Shown piece after piece: positions 16,540-25,321 of a stretch of 64,000 nucleotides of DNA (its first letter is position 1; each line of letters begins with the position of its first letter). Location of the stretch: positions 1 to 64,000 of the forward strand of contig CAYZTM010000009.1 of NCBI GenBank assembly GCA_964481425.1, in the 5' to 3' direction. The notes under the pieces are model-generated. The model saw only the letters and a program-made list of their open reading frames with translations. It had not been told where the DNA came from and did not search any database. The translations under genes and the position numbers were made by a program. Origin of the DNA: MKUN01 sp964481425. Its GTDB lineage: Bacteria > Bacteroidota > Bacteroidia > Chitinophagales > Chitinophagaceae.

Positions 16540-19071
16540 ATGGCCAGTAATAAGAAAAATAAAAATATAAAGAGCAGTAAAAATGGTGATGCCGGCAAAA
16601 CGACAACCGGCGAACAGGAAAAGAGCCGGCAAATCAGGCTTGGCGCAGGCATAACCATATTATTGCTAGGCGTTTATACCTGCTTTTCCATCATCAGCTA
16701 CTGTTTCACCTGGCGGAGCGACCAGGATAAACTATTCGGCAACAATAGCTTGTCGCATTTCCTCTTTAATGATAAGAGCCCGGTGGCCAACTGGGGCGGG
16801 CGCATGGGCGCTGCCTTGTCGCACATCCTGGTGTACCGTGGTGCGGGTATAGCGGCATTGGTCATTGGCCTGGCAATAACTGCGCTGGGCGCTTACCTGG
16901 TATATGGCAAACGGGCTGCCCCACTGCTGCGTTATATGCGCTGGGCATCCATACTACTGTTACTGGCCGCACCAACACTGGCCTTTATAATGCCAAATGC
17001 TGCTTTCCCTTATGGAGGCGCTTTAGGCAACGCAACGGTAAGCTATCTTAATGGCATTGTAGGCAGTGCAGGCACCGGCATGATCCTGGTCGCAGCTACC
17101 TGTTTCTTCCTGTTCGTGGTGCTGGCACTGGATATAAGGCCGCTATTGCGACGCATGGGGAAGGCTGCAAAGAGTGCAGGAGCCGCAATGGCTGCTGCCC
17201 GGCAAAACAATGAAAGTGAAGATGCCGTAGAAGAAACGAATGATGCCGTAGAAGAAAATATAGCTGCGCCGATAAGTATAAAGAAGGAGGAACAGCCTGT
17301 GAAAGAATGGAATATGACCCTATCGGAAAAAGCGCCACAGAGAACAGTGAACGACCTGTATACCGGCAATGAATACAAGCAGACAGAAACGGAAACACTG
17401 GTAGAGGAAGCGACCGAGGAAGATGAGCAGGAAGAAATAATACCTGAACAAGAGGAAGAAAACATAGTGAGCGCCCCGGATGAGGAACTATCCTTCGAAG
17501 TGATCAAGCAGGAAGACGAACCTATACTGAAACATGGCGCCCACATAAGCATAGAAGACCATGAACCCTATGCCCCGGAACTGGACCTGCCCAGCTACAA
17601 ATTCCCCAGGCTCGACCTGCTGGAGGACCGTGCACAGGAAGCCATATCGCTGGACAAGGAAGAACTGGAAAAGAACAAGAACCAGATCATACAAACGCTG
17701 CGTAGCTTTGGTATAGAGATACAGCGGATAAGCGCCACAGTAGGGCCTACGGTGACACTATACGAAATAGTACCGGCGGAGGGTGTGCGCATCTCCAAGA
17801 TACGCAACCTGGAAGATGATATAGCGCTCAACCTGGCCGCGCTGGGCATACGTATCATAGCACCCATACCGGGGCGTGGTACCATAGGTATAGAAGTACC
17901 CAATGCCAACAAGCAGATAGTGGCCATGCGCAGCCTGCTGGCCAGCGAGAAATTTGCCAACTCGAAAATGAGCCTGCCCATAGCCCTGGGTAAAAAGATA
18001 GACAACGAGAACTATATAGTGGACCTTGCCACTATGCCCCACCTGCTGATGGCGGGGGCAACGGGCCAGGGTAAATCGGTAGGTATCAATGCTATATTGG
18101 TATCGCTCTTGTACAAGAAGCACCCCTCGCAACTTAAGTTCGTAATGGTGGACCCTAAGAAGGTAGAGCTTTCCATATACCGGACCATTGAGAAACATTT
18201 CCTGGCCAAGCTGCCTAATGAAGAAGAAGCCATCATTACCGATACCAAAAAGGTGATCTATACGCTCAATGCACTTTGCATAGAGATGGATAACCGCTAT
18301 GAACTGCTGAAAGAGGCCGGGGCAAGGAACATCAAAGAATACAACGAGAAATTCATTAACCGGAAGCTGAACCCGGAACGCGGACATAAATACCTGCCCT
18401 TCATCGTGCTGGTAATAGATGAATTTGCAGACCTGATCATGACCGCAGGTAAGGAAGTGGAAATGCCGATAGCCCGCCTGGCGCAGCTGGCCCGCGCCAT
18501 AGGTATACACCTGATCATTGCCACGCAGCGCCCGTCGGTAAATGTGATAACCGGCACGATAAAAGCTAACTTCCCGGCGCGCATTGCCTTTAAAGTATCC
18601 GCAAAGGTGGACTCACGTACCATACTGGATGCGGGAGGCGCCGAACAACTGATAGGCCGCGGCGATATGCTGGTATCGCATGGCAGCGAACTACTGCGCT
18701 TACAGTGTGCATTTGTGGATACGCCTGAAGTGGAGAATGTAGTAGAATTCATAGGCAAGCAGCGTGGTTATCCCTCAGCGTTCGAGCTGCCGGAATATGA
18801 AGGGGAGGACAGTGATGGCACCGACAAAGTACTGGACCTTACGAACCGTGATAAATTATTTGAGGACTGCGCCCGCACCGTGGTACAGACACAATCGGGG
18901 TCAACATCTATGCTGCAGCGCCGTTATAACCTGGGTTATAACAGGGCGGGCCGCATTATGGACCAACTGGAAGCTGCCGGCATAGTGGGCCCGGCAATAG
19001 GCAGCAAGCCAAGGGAAGTATATTTTAAGACCGAGGCCGAATTGGAACAGTTTTTGAATTCAATAGGATAA
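16540..19071 (+). CDS. ftsK: FtsK/SpoIIIE DNA translocase
   Basis: An 843-residue protein. The start is taken as the ATG at 16540 (MASNKKNKN) rather than an in-frame TTG three codons earlier. The N-terminal 220 residues hold about four membrane helices. Residues 220-360 are an acidic, low-complexity linker rich in E and D. The motor domain has Walker A GATGQGKSVG (about residue 505), Walker B FIVLVIDEFADLI (about 621), and the IIATQRPSVNVITG arm. The last 70 residues are the winged-helix gamma domain that reads KOPS-type sequences (MLQRRYNLGYNRAGRIMDQL). It pumps chromosome ends to the dif site at the division septum. The size is normal for this phylum. Confidence 0.97.
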   Translation: MASNKKNKNIKSSKNGDAGKTTTGEQEKSRQIRLGAGITILLLGVYTCFSIISYCFTWRSDQDKLFGNNSLSHFLFNDKSPVANWGGRMGAALSHILVYRGAGIAALVIGLAITALGAYLVYGKRAAPLLRYMRWASILLLLAAPTLAFIMPNAAFPYGGALGNATVSYLNGIVGSAGTGMILVAATCFFLFVVLALDIRPLLRRMGKAAKSAGAAMAAARQNNESEDAVEETNDAVEENIAAPISIKKEEQPVKEWNMTLSEKAPQRTVNDLYTGNEYKQTETETLVEEATEEDEQEEIIPEQEEENIVSAPDEELSFEVIKQEDEPILKHGAHISIEDHEPYAPELDLPSYKFPRLDLLEDRAQEAISLDKEELEKNKNQIIQTLRSFGIEIQRISATVGPTVTLYEIVPAEGVRISKIRNLEDDIALNLAALGIRIIAPIPGRGTIGIEVPNANKQIVAMRSLLASEKFANSKMSLPIALGKKIDNENYIVDLATMPHLLMAGATGQGKSVGINAILVSLLYKKHPSQLKFVMVDPKKVELSIYRTIEKHFLAKLPNEEEAIITDTKKVIYTLNALCIEMDNRYELLKEAGARNIKEYNEKFINRKLNPERGHKYLPFIVLVIDEFADLIMTAGKEVEMPIARLAQLARAIGIHLIIATQRPSVNVITGTIKANFPARIAFKVSAKVDSRTILDAGGAEQLIGRGDMLVSHGSELLRLQCAFVDTPEVENVVEFIGKQRGYPSAFELPEYEGEDSDGTDKVLDLTNRDKLFEDCARTVVQTQSGSTSMLQRRYNLGYNRAGRIMDQLEAAGIVGPAIGSKPREVYFKTEAELEQFLNSIG

Positions 19072-19122
19072 CAGACAGGAAAAGCTAATTATTAAACAAT
19101 TAATTCATCCAAGTAAAAAGAA

Positions 19123-19770
19123 ATGAAAAAATTACTGAGTGTAAGTTTATTGATGTTGTGGTGTGCCCTACAGCCTGCACAAGCGCAGGATGCAAAGGCT
19201 AAATCTATACTGGAAGCAGTAAGTAAAAAGATAAACGGCCTGAAATCGCTTAAGGCAAACTTCGCCTTCCATTTAAGCAGCTCTAATGGAAAAGTAAAAG
19301 ACACCAAAAAGGGCACTTTTGCCATGAAGGGCCAGAAATACCACGTGAACATAGCCGGGCAGGAAATAATATGCGATACCAAAACTGTATGGACCTATAT
19401 GAAAGAGGCCAACGAGGTGCAGGTAAGCAACTTCAACCCTGACGAGCAATCTATATCACCTACCAAACTGCTTACTAATTTTTATGACAAGGAGTACACG
19501 TATAAATATATCGGTACAAGAAAAGTAGCAGGGAAAAATTGCGAAATAATAGAACTCACCCCGGTGAACAAAGGCAAGCAGCTAAGCAAACTGGAACTGG
19601 CTATCGACAAGGCCAACAACACGATAACAGGCGGTAATATCTGGGAAAAGAACGGTAACAACTACCAATACGAGATCAGCAATTTTACCCAAAACCCGCC
19701 CCTTGCTGACAGTTATTTCACTTTCGACACAAAGGCACACCCCGGTGTTGAAGTGGTGGACCTTAGATAG
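19123..19770 (+). CDS. LolA-like outer-membrane lipoprotein carrier protein
   Basis: A 215-residue protein with a signal peptide (residues 1-21, ending PAQAQD). The mature part has the LolA/LolB beta-baglet pattern: ILEAVSKKINGLKSLKANFAF, KGTFAMKGQKYHVNIAGQEIICD, then TVWTYMKEANEVQVSNFNPDEQ, which is the usual 'tvW.Y....nqv.v' signature, and ISPTKLLTNFYDKEY. LolA carries lipoproteins through the periplasm from LolCDE to the outer membrane. Members of this family following ftsK are common in Bacteroidota, and here only 51 bp separates them, so they are probably one operon ending at the hairpin at 19798. Confidence 0.87.
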   Translation: MKKLLSVSLLMLWCALQPAQAQDAKAKSILEAVSKKINGLKSLKANFAFHLSSSNGKVKDTKKGTFAMKGQKYHVNIAGQEIICDTKTVWTYMKEANEVQVSNFNPDEQSISPTKLLTNFYDKEYTYKYIGTRKVAGKNCEIIELTPVNKGKQLSKLELAIDKANNTITGGNIWEKNGNNYQYEISNFTQNPPLADSYFTFDTKAHPGVEVVDLR

Positions 19771-19797
19771 TATAGAATACATACTCCTACCTCTTAT

Positions 19798-19830
19798 AAA
19801 GCCCGTATTGCAAAATGCAATATGGGCTTT
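19798..19830. terminator. 15-bp hairpin terminator after the lolA-like gene
   Basis: Arms 19798-19812 and 19816-19830 pair fully with one G-U pair, around an AAA loop. The arms end in AAAGCCC and GGGCTTT. No long T-tract follows, so it may end transcription only partly or protect the 3' end. Confidence 0.7.
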
Positions 19831-19913
19831 AACATTCTAACGTCATAATCTCTTTTTACGTCAGAATAAATGTCACATAGCACATCAAAAATAACATTGC
19901 AAAAACAACTCGT

Positions 19914-20894
19914 ATGAAAAATTTTCTATTAAGCTTATCCTGCCTGGGGATATTATCCCTTTCTTCTCCCGTTTTTGGTCAAAATCATATCTGGCGGGGA
20001 CTTTCTGTCATTGATTCCACGACCTTTACTTTTGAAGCCACCGACAGTCTTACTCATTATTTTCTTTCACCTGCAATAGTGTCAATTGATACTATTGGTG
20101 CACAACTTTGGCAAATAGGAACTACAGTAAAACCATTTTTTGCTTTGGGCGATACCTCAAGGTCTATAATGACCGATACCATGAACTCTTACCCTGTAAA
20201 TGCCAATGATTGGTTCACCCTTAGCATACCGCATTATGAACTTAACCCGATCGTATACTTCAAACATAAGTTCCAGACCACGGCTGGGCGCGATGGCGGT
20301 ATAGTTGAATTCTCTTTTGACGGAGGTACTGATTGGCAAAATGTACTCGGAGATTGCAATGCTGATAGCTTTGTAGGCGGGGAAGGTATCCATACAGATA
20401 ATTTTTACGGCAAGAACGACACCCTGGCCAATGGCGAACAGGCATTTAGCGGTACCAGTAATGGCTGGCAGGTGTCAGGTGTCCAATTTTTCGCCGGATT
20501 CCCGGTAAAACCCAAAAACACAAGTAGCTGCACACCCAATGATACTATACTTTTAAGATTCAGGTTTGTAAGTGATTCTGTTGCCGATACGCTTGACGGG
20601 TGGATAATAAGCGAGGTTACGGTTGTGCAAGATTTTTATGGTAGCAAGGTGAATGAGATAACTAAATCGGAACTTAAAGTATTCCCTAACCCTGTCAACA
20701 ACTCTATCATAAATTTCCCGGAATTACCAAACGAACAAAAACGACAGATCTATATCTACAATGCTGTTGGCAAATTGATAATGGAACGCCCGTACCAGCA
20801 TCGAATAGACCTACGTAACAACGCAGCTGGGCTGTACTTTTACAGGGTAAGTGGTAACGATGAAAACTATAAGGGGCAAATAATGATAGAATAG
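19914..20894 (+). CDS. Secreted protein with T9SS type A sorting domain, N-terminal domain not recognised
   Basis: A 326-residue protein with a signal peptide (residues 1-22, ending SPVFGQN). Residues 25-235 are beta-rich: KHKFQTTAGRDGGIVEFSFDGGTDWQNV looks like the strand pair seen in MAM/laminin-like jelly-roll modules of Bacteroidota secreted proteins ('GG.ve.S.D.G..W'), and FRFVSDSVADTLDGWIISEV is the matching closing motif. The last 75 residues form a T9SS type A domain (LKVFPNPVNNSIINF, IYIYNAVGKLIM, AGLYFYRVSG). It is expected on the cell surface; the target is unknown. It is convergent with the ABC ATPase gene 15 bp downstream. Confidence 0.8.
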   Translation: MKNFLLSLSCLGILSLSSPVFGQNHIWRGLSVIDSTTFTFEATDSLTHYFLSPAIVSIDTIGAQLWQIGTTVKPFFALGDTSRSIMTDTMNSYPVNANDWFTLSIPHYELNPIVYFKHKFQTTAGRDGGIVEFSFDGGTDWQNVLGDCNADSFVGGEGIHTDNFYGKNDTLANGEQAFSGTSNGWQVSGVQFFAGFPVKPKNTSSCTPNDTILLRFRFVSDSVADTLDGWIISEVTVVQDFYGSKVNEITKSELKVFPNPVNNSIINFPELPNEQKRQIYIYNAVGKLIMERPYQHRIDLRNNAAGLYFYRVSGNDENYKGQIMIE

Positions 20895-20909
20895 AGAACA
20901 GGGGGAATG

Positions 20910-21689
20910 TCATTTTGCCTTCCCCTGCTGCTCCAGCATACTCATTTCCTTGGCTTTTGCTAGGAACTCTGAAGCGAAGATGAAATCGTTGAGGATCTTG
21001 TCGTTGCTGAAAATGATCTCGCGGTTGGAACCTTCCCACTGCTTCTTGCCCTTGTACATGTACACAATATGATCGCCACTCTCCATAACGGTATTCATAT
21101 CGTGCGTATTGATAATGGTGGTAATGTTGTACTCCACGGTTATCTCCTTCACCAGCTTGTCTATAAGCAGTGAGGTCTGGGGATCGAGACCTGAATTGGG
21201 CTCATCGCAGAAGAGGTATTTGGGATTAAGGACTATGGCACGGGCAAGGGCCACACGTTTTTTCATCCCACCGCTTATCTCAGCCGGGAATTTTTTATGA
21301 GCTTCCTTGAGGTTTACCCTGTCCAGCACCTCATCGGCCCTGCGTCTTTTTTCACGGCGGGTCATGTGTGTGAACATATCAAGCGGAAACATTACATTCT
21401 GCTCAACCGTCTTACTGTCGAATAATGCACCGCCCTGGAAGAGCATGCCTATCTGCTTGCGTATCTCCTTAAGGTCAGCGTCATCCATTTTGGTTATGTC
21501 CCGGCCCTCATACAAAACCTCGCCTGTATCTACCGGCAGCAGACCTATCATTATTTTCATCAGCACGGTCTTGCCACTACCGCTGGAGCCAATAATGAGA
21601 TTGGTCTTACCTTCCCTCATGCTCGCCGAAACATCATCTATCACTACCTTATCACCAAAGCTTTTCCTGATATTCTTTATTTCGATCAT
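20910..21689 (-). CDS. MlaF-like ABC transporter ATP-binding protein
   Basis: A 259-residue ABC ATPase: Walker A GSSGSGKT (residues 34-41), Q-loop MLFQGGALFDSKTV, signature ISGGMKKRVALARA, Walker B YLFCDEPNSGLDP, H-loop INTHDMNTV. The FQGGALFDS and SGGMKKRV variants mark the MlaF/Mkl subfamily, which powers phospholipid (or sterol/toluene-type) transport with an MlaE permease and an MCE protein between the two membranes. In this phylum MlaE normally sits directly upstream. Here the upstream neighbour is a large outer-membrane protein gene, and no MlaE or MCE gene is in the window, so the partners must be elsewhere. Confidence 0.88.
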   Translation of the reverse strand: MIEIKNIRKSFGDKVVIDDVSASMREGKTNLIIGSSGSGKTVLMKIMIGLLPVDTGEVLYEGRDITKMDDADLKEIRKQIGMLFQGGALFDSKTVEQNVMFPLDMFTHMTRREKRRRADEVLDRVNLKEAHKKFPAEISGGMKKRVALARAIVLNPKYLFCDEPNSGLDPQTSLLIDKLVKEITVEYNITTIINTHDMNTVMESGDHIVYMYKGKKQWEGSNREIIFSNDKILNDFIFASEFLAKAKEMSMLEQQGKAK

Positions 21690-21772
21690 CTAAAATGGAT
21701 TGCACATCAAAAATCGCAACAATTTTCGATAACATGAAGATAATAAAAACTATACCCGGATAAGCAGAAGGG

Positions 21773-24700
21773 CTATAATATAGCCCTCAGGCTCATCCTC
21801 CCTGTATGTATCACATTTGCAGTGCCGGCTTTCCGGCCCTCATATTCCAGGGATATTTCTATGCCTTTGGTCACTTTACGCTCCCAACTCATACCCCACA
21901 AAAAATTATCGCCCTTCTGCAAAGCGTCGAGCATGGTAAAAGTGACCGGCGCTGTGGCCAGGCCATTATAATAGATATTAGAATACGTGCCCCTGAGTTG
22001 TACAACACCTGTACTGGTCTTACTGAGCCTCAGCTCGATATTGGCACTTTCTATTTTAGCATGCTCCCCGCCATATTGCGGGCTGTTATCACGCTCCTCA
22101 TGTTTGTATGAGGTAGTAACCCTTAGCGCCGAACGGTACAGCCAGGTAAGGGAAGGCTCTGCAGACCAGTTATCAATATGATAACTCCTGCCATCGCTCA
22201 AGGCAGACAAATAAGAGCGGTAGCCCTCCTTGCCCGACATAATGATCATCCAGGCCCGGCTAATGTTCCAGCGCACACGGCCAAGATGTTGCTTACCAGC
22301 ACTTGATTCTACGCCATAGTTCAGCAGTTGCTTACCGGTATTGGACAGGTAATTGTAATCAAGACCCCATTTGGAACTATTGCGATTGAAGTAAAAAGTA
22401 TTGTTGAACGAGTTATTGGTAATAATGATGGATGCATCATCCACTGCATTGACGAAAGGGTCATATGCTTTAAGCCCCTGCGAGGCAAGCAGGCGATTAC
22501 CGATCTGCAGTGAAAGCTGATCTGACAAACGGGATACAAATTGCTGCCATTTCTTTTTGTCCCCTTTCCAGAAAAAGGATGGGTCTATGGTTAGGGATTG
22601 GTTGAAATTTACATAGTTCACTTTTACATACTCATTGGTAGGGGTGTAGACACGGATGAATTTTTTCTGATCGGGATAGAGCGCCACTTCAAATTCATTA
22701 GTTTGCTGTACACCGTCCCCATTGTAATCTATCCAGTTATATACACCCTGGCCTGCAGGTACCTCAACATAGGTATAAGAACGTTTCTGTTCCTGCCCTG
22801 AACCAAGTTCATACAGAGTAGTTCCTGTCAAAACACCCTTCAATATACTGCCAGTATATTCAAAACGGCCCAGGAGGCTCTCCTCCGGCTTTTGTGTATT
22901 GAAGCTGCTGTCATCAATATGCAGTTTGCGATAGGTGCCGGTGAAATTGATGTTGTGATTTTGCCATTTGGCTATCCCTATCCTGAGGTCAATATTATCA
23001 CTATGGCTTTGTTGCCTGAACTCATTGTTCCGCGGCAAATTATCACGGCGGCGGGAATAGTTTAGCGTCCATGTAAAGGGCTGCTTATCTGTGGTCTTCA
23101 GGTAAAAGGAAGTGATATCAAAGGCAAATGCTGCCGGCGTCAGCGTATCGCCTGTCGCACTGTGTATGGCATTATTTTCCGCCTCGTAACGGCCACCAAG
23201 TGTGGTGTTCAACAGGGGGCGGACCTTATACTCTGCATATACTGCAGGACGAAAGAATACCGAGCGCCAGGCGGTATCTGAAGCATTCACTACATTCATA
23301 ACAAAGCCTGCATGTGCTGCTTTACCCGTGTAATCGTACGACACTATGTTGCGGTAACCGGTATAGACCACACCACGCTTATACAAAGTAAAATCATAAG
23401 CCGCTTTGCCCAGCTTTTCGTTCAGCAACTGCGTACCGAGATCCAACAAATGTTCATCCGGTTTATCGCCGGCCTGCGGTACATTCCAGTCCCTGCCGAA
23501 CTCTACATTACGGTAGGGTGCAATAGCTTTGAACCTGTTCTGCACATATTCATAAGACAGTTTGTTCTGCAGGCTCCACTTGCTTTTCCCGGCACTATCG
23601 CGGCTACCAAACGGGCGTGATTCCATGTAGCTAAGCCTTGCGGCTGTGCCCAGGTGTGTATTATTATCAGCAGTGGAAAAAAGATTGGGGTCGGTATTGC
23701 TCAGTCCCACTTCCAGCTTCAGGGTCTTTAGCGAGTCTATGTTATAAGTGGTGCCTAATGTAAATACCTGCTGCATTTTGGGGGCTATAAGCAACTGCAC
23801 CGGTGCATAATTACCGCTATGCATTCCGTTCACCGGAGCTACCCAGCTATATACCCTACCATTGGCATTTGTATTCAGCAATACGTAATCGCCCTTCCCT
23901 TCACCCACAAAAGAAAAAGACAGGCTGTACTTCGCGCTATCGGGGCTGGTGGAATAGACAAAAACCGAGTCATAGTGTATACTGGCAACCGTGCTGTCAA
24001 TGAGCTTGTAGAGTATCTTATTGGCTGCAAAAGTGTCTGTTGCTATGTTGGGGTAAAAAGCGTTCTGTACCGAATCGCCTATGCCTGAGAGAAAGCGCTT
24101 TTGTGTACCGTCCAGGGTTTGCAGGTATGGCTGGTTCTTCGCGTCCTGGTTGCTGTAGGCGTCCAGTCGTATATCCCATTTCTTATTTAGCTGTACCTCA
24201 TCATAAGCATAGATAAGTGAGTTGAGGTAATTACGGTCCTGGTACTCGAATTCCACCTGTATACGGGAATCTTTGGTGATCATCCGGCGGGGCATGAAGC
24301 GCAATTCCGCTGTATTATAATCTATCACATAATCAGCATTCTCCCCCCGTTCCATCAATACGTTGTTGATGTACACCCGCTCGGTGCCTGCCAGTACAAT
24401 GAAGAACTGCTCGCCATTGTTACCCGTAAGCTTATACGGACCCTGGTTGCCCTCATCTCCTTCAAATATATTCCGCGCAAATTGTCCCTTGGCAATGGAG
24501 CCGCTCAGGCCTGTCTTGTTCACAGAATGAGGCCCGAGCCTGAATTCATCCCTGTAATAAACACCTTGTACCCGCTTGTAGAAATTCAGGAAATAGCCGG
24601 GTGGTCTTTCAAGAGCGTAATCGCCAAGGGTAAGCTCGTGTTTATCCTTTTGCAGGTGTATGAATACCTGGTCAAATTCCTGTAAACGCTGGGTGTTGCC

Positions 24701-25267
24701 ATCGGGCTGAAAGGGGACGGTATTATCGGTTATCGCTGCGTCCAGTTTGACGCTGTCCAATACGTAACCACTCATCTGCATATTGAACTGCGAGTTGAGC
24801 GATACGTCCTGGTTATTGCCCAGCGATATGCTCCGGCCATAACTGCCCTTATAGTCCAGTTGATTGAAATCGACGAAACCCCGACCACTAATAGCATCAT
24901 CATCATGATGATAAATAGGGAAAACATAGTTGGAATCCACCAGTTTGCGGTCCTTATGACTATACACTTTGGAAAGGGCTATACCCAGTGTACGATAAGT
25001 AACCTGTACCGAATCAACAGCCGGCTTCTGTTTCCAGGTCAGGTAACCCTGTTCAGCAAAAAGAGTAAAATTGCTATCCGGTACATTGGCTATGCGTACA
25101 GAGCCAGGCTCAACAGACAGCGTATCGAGCCGGGTAGTATCTGCTACAGCAAGTTTCTTTTGATGCAAACCCCGGGTAAAGGCTGCCTGCCTGCTCTGCG
25201 CCCATAGGCAGGCAGGTATGAAGAAAATAATAAAACACCCTAAAAGCCTTGACAATAGCCGCTGCAA
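21773..25267 (-). CDS. Large outer-membrane beta-barrel protein, conserved in Bacteroidota, function unknown
   Basis: A 1164-residue protein starting with TTG at 25267; no ATG fits better, and the signal peptide (LLGCFIIFFIPACLWAQS) lies at the right place. Residues 60-250 resemble the front of SprA-type proteins (LDAAITDNTVPFQPDGNTQ, KHELTLGDYALERPPGYF). An Ig-like segment follows with TERVYINNVLMERGENADYV and YNTAELRFMPRRMITKDSRI, a pattern also found in SprA. The remaining 750 residues alternate aromatic and polar positions as in a large beta-barrel (YSRRRDNLPRNNEF, FEYTGSILKGVLTGTTLYEL), ending in a strand with GRMSLRAIL. It is half the length of SprA, so SprA function cannot be claimed. 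A role in the outer membrane, perhaps as a translocon, is inferred. Confidence 0.72.
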   Translation of the reverse strand: MQRLLSRLLGCFIIFFIPACLWAQSRQAAFTRGLHQKKLAVADTTRLDTLSVEPGSVRIANVPDSNFTLFAEQGYLTWKQKPAVDSVQVTYRTLGIALSKVYSHKDRKLVDSNYVFPIYHHDDDAISGRGFVDFNQLDYKGSYGRSISLGNNQDVSLNSQFNMQMSGYVLDSVKLDAAITDNTVPFQPDGNTQRLQEFDQVFIHLQKDKHELTLGDYALERPPGYFLNFYKRVQGVYYRDEFRLGPHSVNKTGLSGSIAKGQFARNIFEGDEGNQGPYKLTGNNGEQFFIVLAGTERVYINNVLMERGENADYVIDYNTAELRFMPRRMITKDSRIQVEFEYQDRNYLNSLIYAYDEVQLNKKWDIRLDAYSNQDAKNQPYLQTLDGTQKRFLSGIGDSVQNAFYPNIATDTFAANKILYKLIDSTVASIHYDSVFVYSTSPDSAKYSLSFSFVGEGKGDYVLLNTNANGRVYSWVAPVNGMHSGNYAPVQLLIAPKMQQVFTLGTTYNIDSLKTLKLEVGLSNTDPNLFSTADNNTHLGTAARLSYMESRPFGSRDSAGKSKWSLQNKLSYEYVQNRFKAIAPYRNVEFGRDWNVPQAGDKPDEHLLDLGTQLLNEKLGKAAYDFTLYKRGVVYTGYRNIVSYDYTGKAAHAGFVMNVVNASDTAWRSVFFRPAVYAEYKVRPLLNTTLGGRYEAENNAIHSATGDTLTPAAFAFDITSFYLKTTDKQPFTWTLNYSRRRDNLPRNNEFRQQSHSDNIDLRIGIAKWQNHNINFTGTYRKLHIDDSSFNTQKPEESLLGRFEYTGSILKGVLTGTTLYELGSGQEQKRSYTYVEVPAGQGVYNWIDYNGDGVQQTNEFEVALYPDQKKFIRVYTPTNEYVKVNYVNFNQSLTIDPSFFWKGDKKKWQQFVSRLSDQLSLQIGNRLLASQGLKAYDPFVNAVDDASIIITNNSFNNTFYFNRNSSKWGLDYNYLSNTGKQLLNYGVESSAGKQHLGRVRWNISRAWMIIMSGKEGYRSYLSALSDGRSYHIDNWSAEPSLTWLYRSALRVTTSYKHEERDNSPQYGGEHAKIESANIELRLSKTSTGVVQLRGTYSNIYYNGLATAPVTFTMLDALQKGDNFLWGMSWERKVTKGIEISLEYEGRKAGTANVIHTGRMSLRAIL

Positions 25268-25321
25268 TCCCTGTGTTTTAGGGAAATGTACTTATTTTTT
25301 ACTGATTAGCCGTAGCGAAGC

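Noticed and set aside
17758..18510. Open frame of 250 codons on the minus strand opposite ftsK
   Set aside because: It lies wholly within the FtsK motor domain, has no ribosome site, and its composition mirrors the coding strand.
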